From Chelonoidis abingdonii (taxonomy: Eukaryota; Chordata; Testudines; Testudinidae), in assembly GCF_003597395.2 (NCBI RefSeq), contig NC_133770.1, positions 290,172,324 through 290,236,323 on the forward strand: a DNA stretch of 64,000 nucleotides, written 5' to 3'. Of this stretch, positions 45,950-58,037 are shown one piece after another. The translations under genes were made by a program, and so were the position numbers. The notes under the pieces are model-generated. The model saw only the letters and a program-made list of their open reading frames with translations. It did not search any database and was not told the DNA's origin. The first letter of the stretch is position 1. Each line of letters begins with the position of its first letter.

Positions 45950-46403
45950 CACCATGAAAGAAAAATAACATGTACTTAAATAACTTTTTTGGTTTTTGCT
46001 TTATTGGAGAAACAAAAACTCACAAAGACTTGCATCCTGCATTCTTTTTGCACAGAAAATTCACTGTTTATCCACCCATCCATCCCACATTCAGCAGTTG
46101 AGTACTGGAGTCCCATACATAATATAGGCCCAATAAGCAAGTTATGCTTCTTTCTTTCCTTAGTTCTTTCCTTCCATCTGTAGTTCAGGTAGAGAAAGTG
46201 AGTAGTGGGATGGGTGATTTTTTTTTTCCTTTTCCATTTTCTTCTCTCCATAGTTATAGTTACTATATGAGCTATAGTTACTTGTATGGCTGGAACACTG
46301 GGACAGATCCACATGGCAGAAAGGATGATGGTCCTTTTCAGTTCTAATGGGAGAGACCTTTATAGTCCTGGTCTGGCCTCTGACACTCCCTCTTCTGCTA
46401 GTC
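45950..46403. other. Unassigned sequence
   Basis: Poly-T run near 46220. No recognised exon or repeat; opposite frames at 45976-46555 look like chance. Confidence 0.3.
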
Positions 46404-46406
46404 TGA

Positions 46407-46759
46407 GGTCTTGTCTGTACGTAAAAGGCTTTGAAGCTGTAGTTATTCTGGTAAAGCCCATTGGTACCGCTGCAGCTTATACTGGTAAAAGGAGCTCTTT
46501 TGCTGGTAAAGTTAAACCATCTCCCCAAATGGCATATTCGCATAGCTGAAGTCAAAGTATCTTAGTTTGACTTACCTGGCTGTCCTCACGGCAGCAGGTC
46601 GACTGCCACGGCTCCCCCGTCGATGCTGCTTACTCCTCCTGCCTGGAGTACGGGCATCGATTTGCGGATCAATTTATTGTGTCTAGATGAGATGTGATAA
46701 ATCGATCCCCGATAGATCGATTACTACCTGCCGATCTGGCAGGTAGTATTGATGTACCC
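46407..46759. mobile_element. Harbinger-like MITE, composite
   Basis: The left end GGTCTTGTCTGTACGTAAAA and the reverse complement of the right end, GGGTACATCAATACTACC, are partially alike. Possible 3-bp TSDs are TGA (46404-46406) and TAA (46760-46762). The right half (about 46545-46759) carries CGATTTGCGG and GATCGATTACTACC words similar to 55403-55696; the left half differs. Confidence 0.5.
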
Positions 46760-46762
46760 TAA

Positions 46763-48874
46763 CTGACAATGTTTTGCCAGCAAAACTCTATAGTCTGGAC
46801 CTGGCTCCATGGTGATATTTGAGTTATGCATGGTTCTTTGAAGAATTCTCCAACACCAGACAGCATCATTTCTGTCTTTCCCAAGTTTAGCTTAAGGAAG
46901 CTGATTTCTTTCCAGGTGCTGCTGTCTCTTTAGGTACTGGAACAGAATCATATGAACTTGATGTAAAGGAGAAGTAGAGCAGGGCATCATCTCTATATTA
47001 AAAGTCTGCGGTGTCTTATGTTCTCTGAGGAGGCTGACAAAAAATATGTGTCCATTGTGCAAATGTAACACACTGATCAGTGTATGTTATCTGTCCTTAT
47101 CTGTGCCCAGTCTACAGAGAAAGTGAGTCTGAGATAGCCCCCAACTAGCAAAAATTACTCTTTATAGAGACTTATGCTTTTACCTCTGGAGGTCTCTGGT
47201 TCTGCCCCAGTATCCACAAGGATGGTGGTCATCAGGTAGCATTCCAAGCAGATTGTCCGATAGCATAAATAGGGCTTTGCTTTCCCCAGACCCATGTTTG
47301 AACAATCAGGACTTTATTTTTCTGTGGAAAACTCCCACTGGAACCGCTGTTTGCTCTGCAGTGTGTCTAGGACTGTGCATCATCCACTGACTCCAAATGA
47401 CAAAAGCAAGGTGATATTTTATACCATCATGGAGGAAATGTAATAATGTCCCTGTTTTCTGTTGTTTAAAAAGCTTCTGGGCACCCCTTCATAACTCAAA
47501 AGCCATCTGGAGTCTTTACTAGTGTGTGGCATTTGCAAGTGAGTTTTTAATACCATTTAAAACACATTAAACAATGATTCTACTCTTAAGACAGAAAAAA
47601 AGGCATAACGAGATGATCCCGCTTCATGCCTTGAATGTGGGTCTTCAGAAAAAAAACAGATACACAGAACATAATGAGTTCATTAATAATGTATTTGTAC
47701 CAGATATTAAACAATTTCTCATCATTTGGATAGATAGAGGGATGGATGTCAGATTCTTTAAAAAATAGTTTAGCCCACTGTAATTATTGTCTGTTATGTC
47801 AGAGGAATTACAAGATAGCCAGTTAAGGCAAAATGTGAGGCCCTTTGGCCACTGGAGCAGTACAAAGGGACAAGGCACAGCTGACCAGCCATCATAAAAG
47901 TCATAACTCTCAATACAGAATCTTCTTTGCAGAGTTCCCAACACTTGTCATTTTATAACAAACCTTCAGATATTTTACGGGAGGGGGGTTCGTAAAGCTC
48001 CATCCGTTAGAACCCTGATACTACAAGACAATCTCAGCTTTCAATTAAAACCAAAAGGGAGTATCTAGCCATCGTGGATGCAGCGGAGCTCCAAAGCCAG
48101 AAAGCAAATATAAAGAACCCAAGATTTATTATTTTGTTTTTAAAATCTCATGATTTTAAGCCAAACATATGATTTCAGGGAGAGGTTGGACTCAGTCAAC
48201 ATCTGGAATTGGCACTACTGTATTTGCCAAATAAATCTGTGTTCTATTACTCATACTCCTGTTTATAGTGTATACCATTTCTTCTATTAAAACAGATACA
48301 ATTAGAGTACAGTTTGGATGCAAATGTAGTGACATCAGGAGCATTACTCACTGGGAGAAACCCATAAAAGGTGTTGATTCTCAGCCCATTTGCTTTCTGG
48401 GCATGTAACTGAAAGGACTCCACAGGCTTCCTCATGAGAACAGGGGCTTCCTAGGTAAGGCCTGCAGCTTGGCGTGGTTGTACATGGGCTAACGGGAACA
48501 GTTTTAGTCCTTGGGGTAACAGAGACATTGATAAACTATTTAAAAAACATCCAGCGGAGCACAACCAAACTGATAAAAGGATTACAGCACGTCGGGGTCA
48601 GGAGCTAGTAAGAAGGTTTAGAATGCAGAGCTTTGAGAAGAAGTGACAATCCGAGAGAGAGGGGAGGCTGATTCTGTGTTGTGCTGCACAACAAATAGAA
48701 TGTGGCTACAAAATGCAATTAAATCAGAAGCATTTTCACTATCTGCACAAGACGCCAGGCCATGAACAATCACCCCTATGTTGTTTGCACCCTGTTGGAA
48801 AAGTCCTTAAGGATTTAATCAACATTTAATCATAGAGTTCTAGGCAAAAGACTCTAGAATTTTTTGTATGCAGT
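46763..48874. other. Unassigned sequence
   Basis: About 2.1 kb without a recognised repeat or exon. Confidence 0.35.
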
Positions 48875-49024
48875 GTTGTTGTAGACATGTTGGTCCGAGG
48901 TTACTAGAGAAAAAAGGTGGGTAAGGGAATATCTTTTATCGGACCAACTTCTGTTGGGGAGAGAGACACACTTTCCAGCTTACACAGAGCTCTTCTTCAG
49001 GTCTGGGAAACTAACTCAGTGTCA

Positions 49025-49228
49025 GGGCAAGTCTACACTTAAAAAGCAGCCATGCCACTGTCGCACTTTAGTGAAGACACTTCTATACCAATGCAAGAAC
49101 TTCTCTCATTGGCACAGTTAATCCACCTCCGCAGGAAGTGGTAGCTATGTTGATGGGAGGCGCTCGCTGCCGGGGGTTAGGTTGGTAACGAGGTTATACC
49201 AATATAGGTCTTTAGTGTAGATCTGGCC
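49025..49228. mobile_element. Harbinger-like MITE in palindrome centre
   Basis: A 204-bp element with ends GGGCAAGTCTACACTTAAA and the reverse complement of TAGTGTAGATCTGGCC. Candidate 3-bp TSDs TCA (49022-49024) and TTA (49229-49231), imperfect. Confidence 0.6.
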
Positions 49229-49242
49229 TTAGTTTCCCAAAC

Positions 49243-49280
49243 CTGAAGAAGAGCTCTGTGTAAGCTGGAAAGCTGGTCTC
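49243..49280 (+). ncRNA. Hammerhead-like core, PLE family 3
   Basis: CTGAAGA (49243-49249), stem II GAGCT/AGCT around CTGTGTA, and GAAA (49268-49271). One stem II pair is lost. The same motif is inverted in the left arm near 48978-49000. Stems I and III are not clear. Confidence 0.45.
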
Positions 49281-49342
49281 TCTCACCAACAGAAGTTGGT
49301 CCAGTAAAAGATATGACCTCACCCACCCTGTCGCTCTAAAAA

Positions 49343-52333
49343 TCTTTTGAATTTATTAGAGAAAAGTCTCTTTTCAGTAGAAGTTTGAACCTGCCTCTAG
49401 AATTCCAGATTGTTTGCCATTTTCTGTTAAATTCTACAGGATTTTCCCATAAATGCAAAGATTTTATAGAAAACAAAGTGAGGTAAGAGGCAGGATTATT
49501 TAAAATGACATATGATCAGCAATAAAAGCTGAAAGGAAACATTTAGGCTAGACTTTATGGGGAACGAATCTTTTAAAATGATGACCAGTGAGAGACTGGA
49601 ATGAGTTACTGAGGTATTGTCCTCAATAACCCTCCAATTCAGACACTTGAGGGAGTAAAGTTTAAAGAAGCCTCAGCTAGGTATCTCAAGTGGCAGTTTC
49701 CAGTCACGTTCCCTTTGAGTCATTGATCAGCTGTTGGTTTTCCACAACCCTAGTAATGATTTACAAAGACTTGCTTTACGATTTTTAAAAAAATCTCCAT
49801 TCATCTTAATTAAATTAATTAAAGAGTTTCTGTAGTACCATCGGTATATGGGGTGCCTTACAGATGAATTAAAAGGCAAATCCTTGCCCAGAAGTGTTTA
49901 CAATCTAATTAGACAAGACACACAAAAATAGAGTTTGACTATATTGGAAAAAGAGGTCAAGGTTATAGCAGAGTTAGCTAACACGTTAGTAGATTCTGAC
50001 CTAATCAAACCTTTTCCCTAGTATAGATGTACCTGACACCGTTTACCATGATTTAGCTGATTGAGGTTGGTCCCAGATTCTGAACAGGTTTGCCTTGACT
50101 AGGATTTAAAGGAGTGTTGTCAGAAGGTGTACACTAGCATGTTTTAGCCAATGCGTCCTAACGCTCTAGCGTAGACAAGCCAGTATGGACTTCAACTAAA
50201 TTGGTTGCGGTGAAGCCTGCACTCACATCAGTAAGTGTTAACTATCCCACGTGTAACCTCAGTCTCTTTTCCTAATCTAGACAACCTGCAAAAGGGAAAG
50301 TGTTGTAACATGAGAGATTTTTTTATTCCCAATTTCGTGTATGTGTGTTTGTGTATGTGTGATTTTAAGCCTTACCTGTTATTTTATAAATATTTATACT
50401 TTTAATCCCCACCTATTTGCTCTTTTTATTATTAATTATTATTATTATTATTATTATTTCAGCTCTGACCTTCTCTGGATTTAGCTCAATATTTGAAAAT
50501 TGGTTTCAACTGGCACAGACCAAACCAGTCTCTGCCATGGGCTGAATCTGAGCACCAAGATGTTTGGGGAAAGTATATATTTTAACCCCCCAAAGTCTAG
50601 TTGTGTTCAGATCTAAGGTTTCAGCCTCACCTTTTGCTGGGAGATTGCTAAGAGTCGGACTCAGAAAGCCACTTATTTCTATGTGCTATTAGCTGGTGTT
50701 CATTATATTAACTAATGATCTCCATACATACAGATATATCTTCTTTACAGAGAACTCCCATGGCATATATGATGATTACGTCTTGAACTGCATCCAAATC
50801 CAGATCTGAAATTTCGCTTTAAGCTCATCTCTGACAAGTTTCACTTTTGTTTCTAGGCTGTCTGAGTCTCATACACTGGCACAATGCTGTAATAATTGGC
50901 TTGCAAACACTGCAAGGAATGTTTAAGTCTAAACCAAAATGACTTTCATTTAAAATTTGAAAAAAAACCACACAATTTTTTCTCTTAATATTATTTTTCT
51001 ATTTTTAAACAAAAAATGAATGATTGGACTACATTATCTAACATATCTTAATGGATTTTCATGATGACTGTATTTCCCTTTCATTCCCTATCTCATACAT
51101 TCATACACACTCCTTCTTCCTAGTTCTGTCTTGTTGGGTGTATGTTTGCCACCGTATGGTGTGGTGTGTTCACTAAATTAATTTAATTTTCTGAGCACCT
51201 CAGAACCCTGACTGCAGCAAAATATACACCATTAATTATATAATTTTCTCTTATGTAATACCGCAAACTTCATAAACATGTAAATTCAAAAATCTCCATG
51301 AATGCTTGACTATTATGAATCGCCGCAGGGCATCACAGCTGGTTACCTACAGAAATTGTGTCTGGAACCTAGCTTATTATTTATAGGAAGGCAGCAGATG
51401 TTAAAGAGAAAAAGTTTCATATGATCGTCATGGACACAAAGTAATGAAATGGAATGAAACGGATGCAATTAGTTTGTATTTTGAGCACAGGGCTTTGTTT
51501 TGCATCCATTGAAAATAATCCCAGTAGCACAGATTGGACCTGCAGAGGTGCACCACATGTTTAGTAAAATTGATTCAGTAGGTATTTTGCCTTGGATGGC
51601 AACAGTACTTAGGTTTGCCTCTTGTGGTGGATTGTGCCTGTGAATGGATTGTGCATACAAGGAAGAGCAAAGCAGTTACCACTAGTTCTAAGTAATGGAA
51701 CTGACAGAGAGTGAAATCACATTATTGGGGTTGTATGGTCATAGCAGGTTTATGGCTGTGGTTTTCAAGAGCCAAATTCCATTGCTATCCCCACTGAAGC
51801 GTGAAGGCTGGATTTTTCAAAAGCACTGAAGTGACTTAGCAGCACAATTTTCGATGGCTTTCAATGAGATCTGTGCTCCCAAGTCAGCCCACCCTAACGT
51901 CCTTGGGTTCATGTAAAATCCCACCCTATGTATTTATAAGAAATCCTATAGAAGAAGAATCATAATGTCATGTTCAAGGCTAGCTGCCTCTGTGACTCCA
52001 ATCTAGTTTCGACGAGTGCACCTTCCCACCCCATCCATCACCATCACCTGTCATATGGAGAAATCCCATGATTCTCCGAGTCTCAGGCTTCACTAACCTG
52101 CATACTAACCATGATTCCTCAGACAATTCAACTGGGTTTAAGCCCTGCCAGTCTTTCCTTCAGGAACTGTGATCAATAGAATAATACAGTAGCATAAAGC
52201 TGTCTTTCCAGAACAAAACATTTCTTACTCTCAGCAGCAGGAATAAACATAACAAGAGAAAAGGAGTTTTAAAACAATAAATGGTCAACACACATTTCTC
52301 TCTTACCTAAACAGTAGGTCGGCCTAGCTTATC
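49343..52333. other. Unique AT-rich sequence with one SINE tail
   Basis: About 49830-49930 resembles the reverse tail of the MIR-like SINE (CTTGCCCAGAAGTGTTTACA). Otherwise about 3 kb without recognised repeats or exons, apart from the microsatellite at 50426. Confidence 0.4.
50426..50459. repeat. (ATT)n microsatellite
   Basis: TTATTATTAATTATTATTAT-type run, about ten imperfect units. Confidence 0.9.
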
Positions 52334-52341
52334 CCAGTCAC

Positions 52342-52933
52342 CAGGACCGGCGCTAGGGTTTTGAGCGCCCTAGGTGGACGGCAATTTCGCCGCCCCGTGC
52401 GCTGGTCCCGCGGCTCCGGTGGAGCTGCCGCAGTGGTGCCTGTGGAGGGTCCGGTGTGCCTGCGGGCAGTCCACCAGAGCCGCACGAACAGCCGACCGTC
52501 TGCTGGCACGACTGTGGCAGCTCCATCCGAGCCGCAGACCAGCGGACCGCCCACAGGCACCACTGCGGCAGCTCCACGGGAGCTGCCTGCCGCCCCCTCC
52601 GGCGGTGCCCTGACCCAGGGGACACCCTGGGCTGCCGGCTGCCGGCTGCTGCGGCAGCGCCCTGACCCAGGTTCAGAGCGCCTCCGCGGCAGCCGGCAGC
52701 CCTGGGTTTCCCTGGGCCAGGGGACACTCTGGGCTGCCGGCTGCCACAGCGGCGCCCTGACCCAGGGGACACCCTGGACTGCCGGTTCCCGCCGGCAGCC
52801 CAGACTCCCTCTCTGTCCTAGCAGCAGGGCTGCTCAAACATTTAAAAAAAAATTGGGGGGCGCTTTTTGGCGCCCCCAAATCTCGGCGCCCTAGGCAACT
52901 GCCTAGTCCGCCGAAATGGTTGCACTGGCCCTG
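52342..52933. mobile_element. hAT-like non-autonomous element (family D)
   Basis: A 592-bp GC-rich element with start CAGGACCGGCGCTAGGG and end TTGCACTGGCCCTG. Perfect 8-bp TSD CCAGTCAC (52334-52341, 52934-52941). Its right end matches the left end of 22294-23496 inverted. The interior carries three imperfect copies of GCCCTGACCCAGGGGACACC near 52607, 52660 and 52752, plus a GCTGCCGGCTGCC word. The long frames on both strands reflect GC content only. Confidence 0.88.
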
Positions 52934-52941
52934 CCAGTCAC

Positions 52942-55399
52942 CTCCAACTCTGGCGACTCAATCTCAGCCTCTCTCTCCCCTCTTGCACCTGGTCAGGCTT
53001 TGGGAGCTTCCATTACTGGCAATTGTCTAAATCAAGATTTAATTGGGTTATTTTTTATAGGAGAGATCTCTAATTCAAACAGGAATTAATTCAGGGAAGC
53101 TCTATGGCCTGTGTTATACGGGAGGTGAGACAAAAGGATCACAGTGGTCCCTTTTGGCCTGGAAATCTCTAAAATCAGCAGCGATATAATGTCCTGAGTT
53201 TTTGCTGAGCTCTTATCAAAGCTATTGTCCTTCCTAGGTAGTTCACTGACCACCAAGCGATTGAACTCCTGTGACAGACAACCCAATCACAATCAAACAG
53301 TCGGACATATAACATTTATCCCATGTTACAGGTATCTTCTCTACCCTTCACACATACTGTTACTATCCTACAGTTACTCTAGAGATTGTACTGCACCCAA
53401 GAAGACAGCCTTTCCAGTGCTACCATCTATTATTTTTTGTGCATGTCACCCTTTATAAGCCCAACCACAAATATTTGAGTCATAACCTCTCAATCTATGC
53501 TTGACAGTTGTGATCTGGCAAGGTGGGTCTGCCACTGCTTTCCAGGCTCACTCAGGAGCAGGTGGTGGAAGGACTGGACTCACTTTAGAGCATGCTACCA
53601 GCTTTGGGTGAAATCCAAGCTCCACTGAGCTTAATAGCAAACCCCCATTGACTTCAATGGGGGCAGGATTTCACCTTCTGACTGTTTTGCTTGTTTTTTG
53701 GCATCATCCTATTTGCCAATTCCATCCTTGTTCCTCTCCTATATGTTCAGGTCAATGGGAAACAAATCCCATTTGCTGATGAGCTGATCAAAAAACAGGA
53801 TGATTTTTTGTGAGGGTGAAGGAGATATTACCCTTCATTATTCTTTGAAATTCAAAAATTTTATAACATGCCAGACATTTGATCCAGTTGGTGATTTGTT
53901 TGATTGGTTAATATTTTGAGCAGTAGTTTAGTTTTATTACAAAACACTCAGGTACACTGTAGGAGACATTCAGGCAATGGGTTAAATAAAATGAATAAAT
54001 AAACCCTCGAGAGTTTAAATGGGAAGCAATAGAATAAAAGGCCATCTGTGGCAGGGACAAGTGGATACCAATGGCAACACAGGACTCGGAACACAGGACC
54101 CAGTGTCTGTGCTCTATATTGGTAAAAGTGTCAGACAGAAAAGCTACATTTCTTCCTGACCTACTTTCACTGGTAGCAACTAAAGCGGAAAAACAGAAGA
54201 TTCAGGTTGGATATTTACGATCTGAAATGGTAAGAGACATAGGGTGAAAAACCACTTACATTATAATAAACAATTCTGATGATATTCTGCATTAAAAACA
54301 TCATACATTATAAATAAACCATGCTCAGATGCCCTGAGACAAAACAACGCATTTATCAAGTCTAATATTAGCTGATTTCAGCCGATGAAGTCTTAGGCCA
54401 AGTGTTTACAGAGAGGTATTTCCATTTATCTGCTAGTAGTTTAGCTTGGCATTTCTCCAATGTGCCAGCAGCAACATTTTCTTCCACTCTATTGAGATGT
54501 TTAGTTTTGCCCACAAGAGATATAGTTCTTGTTTGCTGATTCCCATAACTATGCAATGTGCAATTCTGAGACAAAGCAACAACAACAGCATCACCATGTA
54601 ACTAATGCTACGTGGCAACCTTAAACTCACTGATGCTATAGAAAGTCATAGTCAAGGACCAAAGTATATGGTTCCCAGATGAGCCTTTTGAGAGCAAATC
54701 ACAGAACTGGACACTGATTGCCAGCTCCTCTTTAACTGGGGAAAACTGGAAGAATTCAAGCAGAGCTATGCAAAACAGGTTACGTATAGTTTACAGGCCA
54801 GATCCTCAGTAGGTGTAAATCACTGTAGCTCCATTGACTGATTTACACCATCTGAAGCTGTGGCCTTTTATATCTAATCTTATCAAACCTATGCATTTTG
54901 AATGCACTCATATCCATATCCACTATGTATAAAGTCAAGAGTGGCATTGCTCCTATTTTCAAAGAGGACCACGTTACAAGGAGATGTGTCTTATACTGTG
55001 CCCTAAAAACAGGCCGGTTCTGGCACATCCTGATCTCTTCTTAAACTCCACACAAGAAGGGACTCCACTGATAATGTCCTACTCCCTGGAGGGACCATCA
55101 GATCTATTATCCCCACAGAGCACTGCTATAATGATGGGGTATGGAGACAGCTGGTTTGTGAGAGAGATAGGCTCTAGCAGTGAGGAAGACTGCTCCCACA
55201 TAGTCCATTTCAGAAATGACTCCCATTATATGTATCCAGAGGAAATCAGGCTGGGGTTAAGAGGAAGGACATCTTTTGGATTGATCTCATTCTCTCTAGC
55301 TTTTCCATCCCTTTTCATGAAATAAACCCTGGGATATATTCTTCTCACCAAAGAGTAGCCCCATTCAGCCAGCAGCCTTCTCTCATCCCTTGTTCTCAC
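52942..55399. other. Unassigned sequence with two foldbacks
   Basis: 53603-53680 folds as GTGAAATCCAAGCTCCACTG with GGGGGCAGGATTTCACC. 54797-54872 folds as CCAGATCCTCAGTAGGTGTA with a TTACACCATCTGAAGCTGTGG-type arm. The 113-codon frame at 54984-55325 has no recognisable domain. Confidence 0.4.
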
Positions 55400-55402
55400 T
55401 GA

Positions 55403-55696
55403 GGCTACGTTTTCACTACCCGCCGTATCGGCAGGTAGCAATCGATTGCTGGGGGATCGATATATCACGTCTCATCTAGACACGATATATCAATCCCCGA
55501 ACGCACTTATATCGATTCTGGAACTCCACCAACCCAAACGGAGTTGCGGAGTCGACAGGGGGAACCGCAGACATCAATCCCGCGTCGTGAGGACGGTGAG
55601 TAATTCGATCTTAGATACTTCGACTTCAGCTACGTTATTCACGTAGCTGAAGTTGCGTATCTAAGATCGATTTTCCCCCGTAGTGTAGACCAGCCC
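55403..55696. mobile_element. Harbinger-like MITE
   Basis: A 294-bp element with left GGCTACGTTTTCACTACC and reverse-complement right GGGCTGGTCTACACTACGG. 3-bp TSD TGA on both sides (55400-55402, 55697-55699). Two strong internal hairpins: GATCGATATATCACG with CACGATATATCAATCCCC, and TTCAGCTACGTTATTCACGT with the following ACGTAGCTGAAG. Confidence 0.75.
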
Positions 55697-55699
55697 TGA

Positions 55700-56896
55700 G
55701 AAAATCTTCACCTGTTGTACCAAAAGAGAATGGAGAGAACCTTCTCCTTAGGAAACTAGTGAGGCCAATTTTACTTGAAAAGGGTTGAGTTCACACCCCT
55801 GTGCCTATTGAAAGACAGAGAATAGGAAGCCCATCTGTAGCTATTATTATAATTATCTCATTTCCACCTCTTTTTTAATTATCCCTTTTTAGTTGCCTGC
55901 TATTCTTGCTTTCCACCCTCTCTAGGCATCCATATTGCTAGTCCTCATTCCTTAGTTTCTGGTTTGCCTAGAGCCCTTTGCAACAAAGCCTTTCTGCATC
56001 CATTTTGCCTACACACCTGGAACTTAGACACATCCCTGCTTTTCACTCACTAGTGCGCCATTCTTTCTAATTTACCTTTGTGCAAGCTATCCTGAAGAAT
56101 AATCACCTTACTGTGGAAATATCACCTTTAACCTGGTGTTCTCTTCCATTTCATTTCACCAGACCTGTTCTTTTGTCTAATGCAGACCACACAATGGCAA
56201 AGCATCCGTCCCATTTCCAGTTTTAAGTATCTTCACCATTCGGTTGTGTGTGCTATGTATCAAACTTCCTTTGAGGCCACATGTATTGAATAACAGCTAC
56301 ACAAAGATCCTGGACTAAAAAGACTTCCTGACTTTTTTTAAAACGATGAACTAGAGAAGAGATTATAAATGAGATGTTCTACAGTGACTGTAACAACACA
56401 ACATCCTTATTAAAGCTATAATTAGATAATATTTATTATAAAATAATTAATTTAATATAGTGGATAAAGCCCCAATACCTGCCTGCTTAACTTCAAAGGG
56501 TTGAAAAGTATTTCAAAACCACAGATTCCCACTCCTATTGTTTGTAGCCATTAAAGTTGAAAACCCTCATGGCACATAGATCATGATTTGCTTCCACATA
56601 TGGTAACCAGGGATGTTAGTAATATTAATCTTCTAGAATGCTTCTTTAAGGAAACAGTGGTAGATGTAGAGTCAAACAAGCTGTTGTGAACCAACCAACG
56701 GGGACTAGGCTAAAATGCAGCAGTTGTATTGCACTTTCTAGCAGGGTCTTCTTTTTTCACTAGGAAAGGATTGATTGGACTCATGATTGTGATCAATATG
56801 GCAACCATATGTAATGCCTTTGGAGACCATACTGTATTAAGTCTATGAATGATTTAATTACTGTGGGCCAGCAATTTTATGCAACTTCTGGGGCAC
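55700..56896. other. Unassigned AT-rich sequence
   Basis: No exon or repeat recognised. Confidence 0.3.
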
Positions 56897-58016
56897 TGTG
56901 ACCCTAAGTACCCATGTATTTGCACCCCACACATGACTGTAATAATCTTTGTACAAAATATGCTTTCTGAGACATCATCTGGGAAAAAAATCCTAATAGC
57001 TTGCTGATCAATAACATGGTCATGAAATAGCAAAATTATATGTAAAGATATTAATTCCCCCTGTATGATGTTACTAGCACCTGTTCAAGACAAGTCGGTC
57101 TCGCCGAGGTAAAGCTGTTAACAAGTCTGTCCTAAACAAGCAATGTGAATTCACCTCGGTTTACATATAAGAAGTAAACAGGGCCATCAAGGTAATGTGG
57201 AGAGGAGATTGCAGGAAACAGAACCATTTACATTTTGGCAAACACCAGCAAGGGAGGAAACTAGCATGGAGCTTCCTTCACCAGACTCCATGTTGCCTTC
57301 CTCACAGTTTGAGGAATCCGGGGCAAAGGTTCACTGGACTGTAAAAGAAAGAGGCAAACAATCACTAGTTATCTCTTTCACCTAAGAAGACATAGGAACC
57401 AGCACTTTGGGCTTCTGGGGGAGATCCTGACATGGGGGAGGAGGTCAGCCCTCTTGCTGGACTGTGGAGTGAAGTATTATGGAACATGAGTAGCTGCCTC
57501 CGAATCAGTCCTTCTGCGTCTTAGGGCTTATCTACATGGCACTGCAGTGTAAACTAGAGGGGTGTGGACTGTGGATTGCTTTAACATGTTGCACTTTAAT
57601 TGCCCCATGTAAACCTGCTCGCACACCTAAAATGTATTCAGTGCACAAAATGGAGTCCTGTTTGAAACAGGTCTAACTCAGTGCGAACTCGGTACCTTTT
57701 AGAGCACACCAGTACGATGTACATGGGGCAGTTAGACCATTGTACAATCCACATCCCTCTAGTTTGCACTGTGGTGCCAGATAGACAGTCCCTTACTTCT
57801 CTGTCAGTAAAAATTCTCTTTCCCCCACCCTTTCTCTATCTAGTTTATTTAGACTCACTGTACTCTTTGGGGCATATTATAGGTGCGTACATTCCTGGCA
57901 CAAAGGGGCTCCAGTCTGGGGCTTCTTGGTACTGCAATCATACAGACAGTAGGAATAGTAATAATAATTTGTCCTGCCCTGTGTCCATTATTCTGGCTGT
58001 CTATTTAGTAGCAGGA
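56897..58016 (+). repeat. Probable LTR with nested MITE
   Basis: Starts TGTGACCCTAAGTACCC, with a TACATATAAGAAG TATA-like word near 57164. It is interrupted at 57524-57792 by the MITE and may continue to about 58000. No TSD identified. Confidence 0.4.
57524..57792. mobile_element. Harbinger-like MITE with long inverted ends
   Basis: A 269-bp element with left end GGGCTTATCTACATGGCACT and right end inverted GGGACTGTCTATCTGGCACC. The similarity continues inward about 45 bp (AACTAGAGGGGTGTGG and its partner). TTA TSD on both sides (57521-57523, 57793-57795). Confidence 0.82.
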
Positions 58017-58037
58017 TGATTTCATGCCGCTTGGTAT

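Larger units (their letters stand above)
48875..49342. mobile_element. PLE-like palindrome, family 3, with nested MITE
   Basis: The left arm (48875-49019) is the reverse complement of the right arm (49229-49342): GGACCAACTTCTGTTGG and CACAGAGCTCTTCTTCAGG recur inverted as CCTGAAGAAGAGCTCTGTG and CCAACAGAAGTTGGTCC. Termini point outward as in family 1. The left arm has an extra tail (TTGTTGTAGACATGTTGGTC); the right arm does not. A Harbinger-like MITE sits between the arms. PLE assignment rests on layout and on the shared tail word. Confidence 0.62.

Noticed and set aside
50336..50362. (TG)n run as a promoter or Z-DNA element
   Set aside because: Too short and imperfect to assign a function.
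52353..52894. Two long opposing frames (139 and 177 codons)
   Set aside because: Both lie in one GC-rich non-autonomous element with internal repeats and a perfect TSD; neither has a domain.
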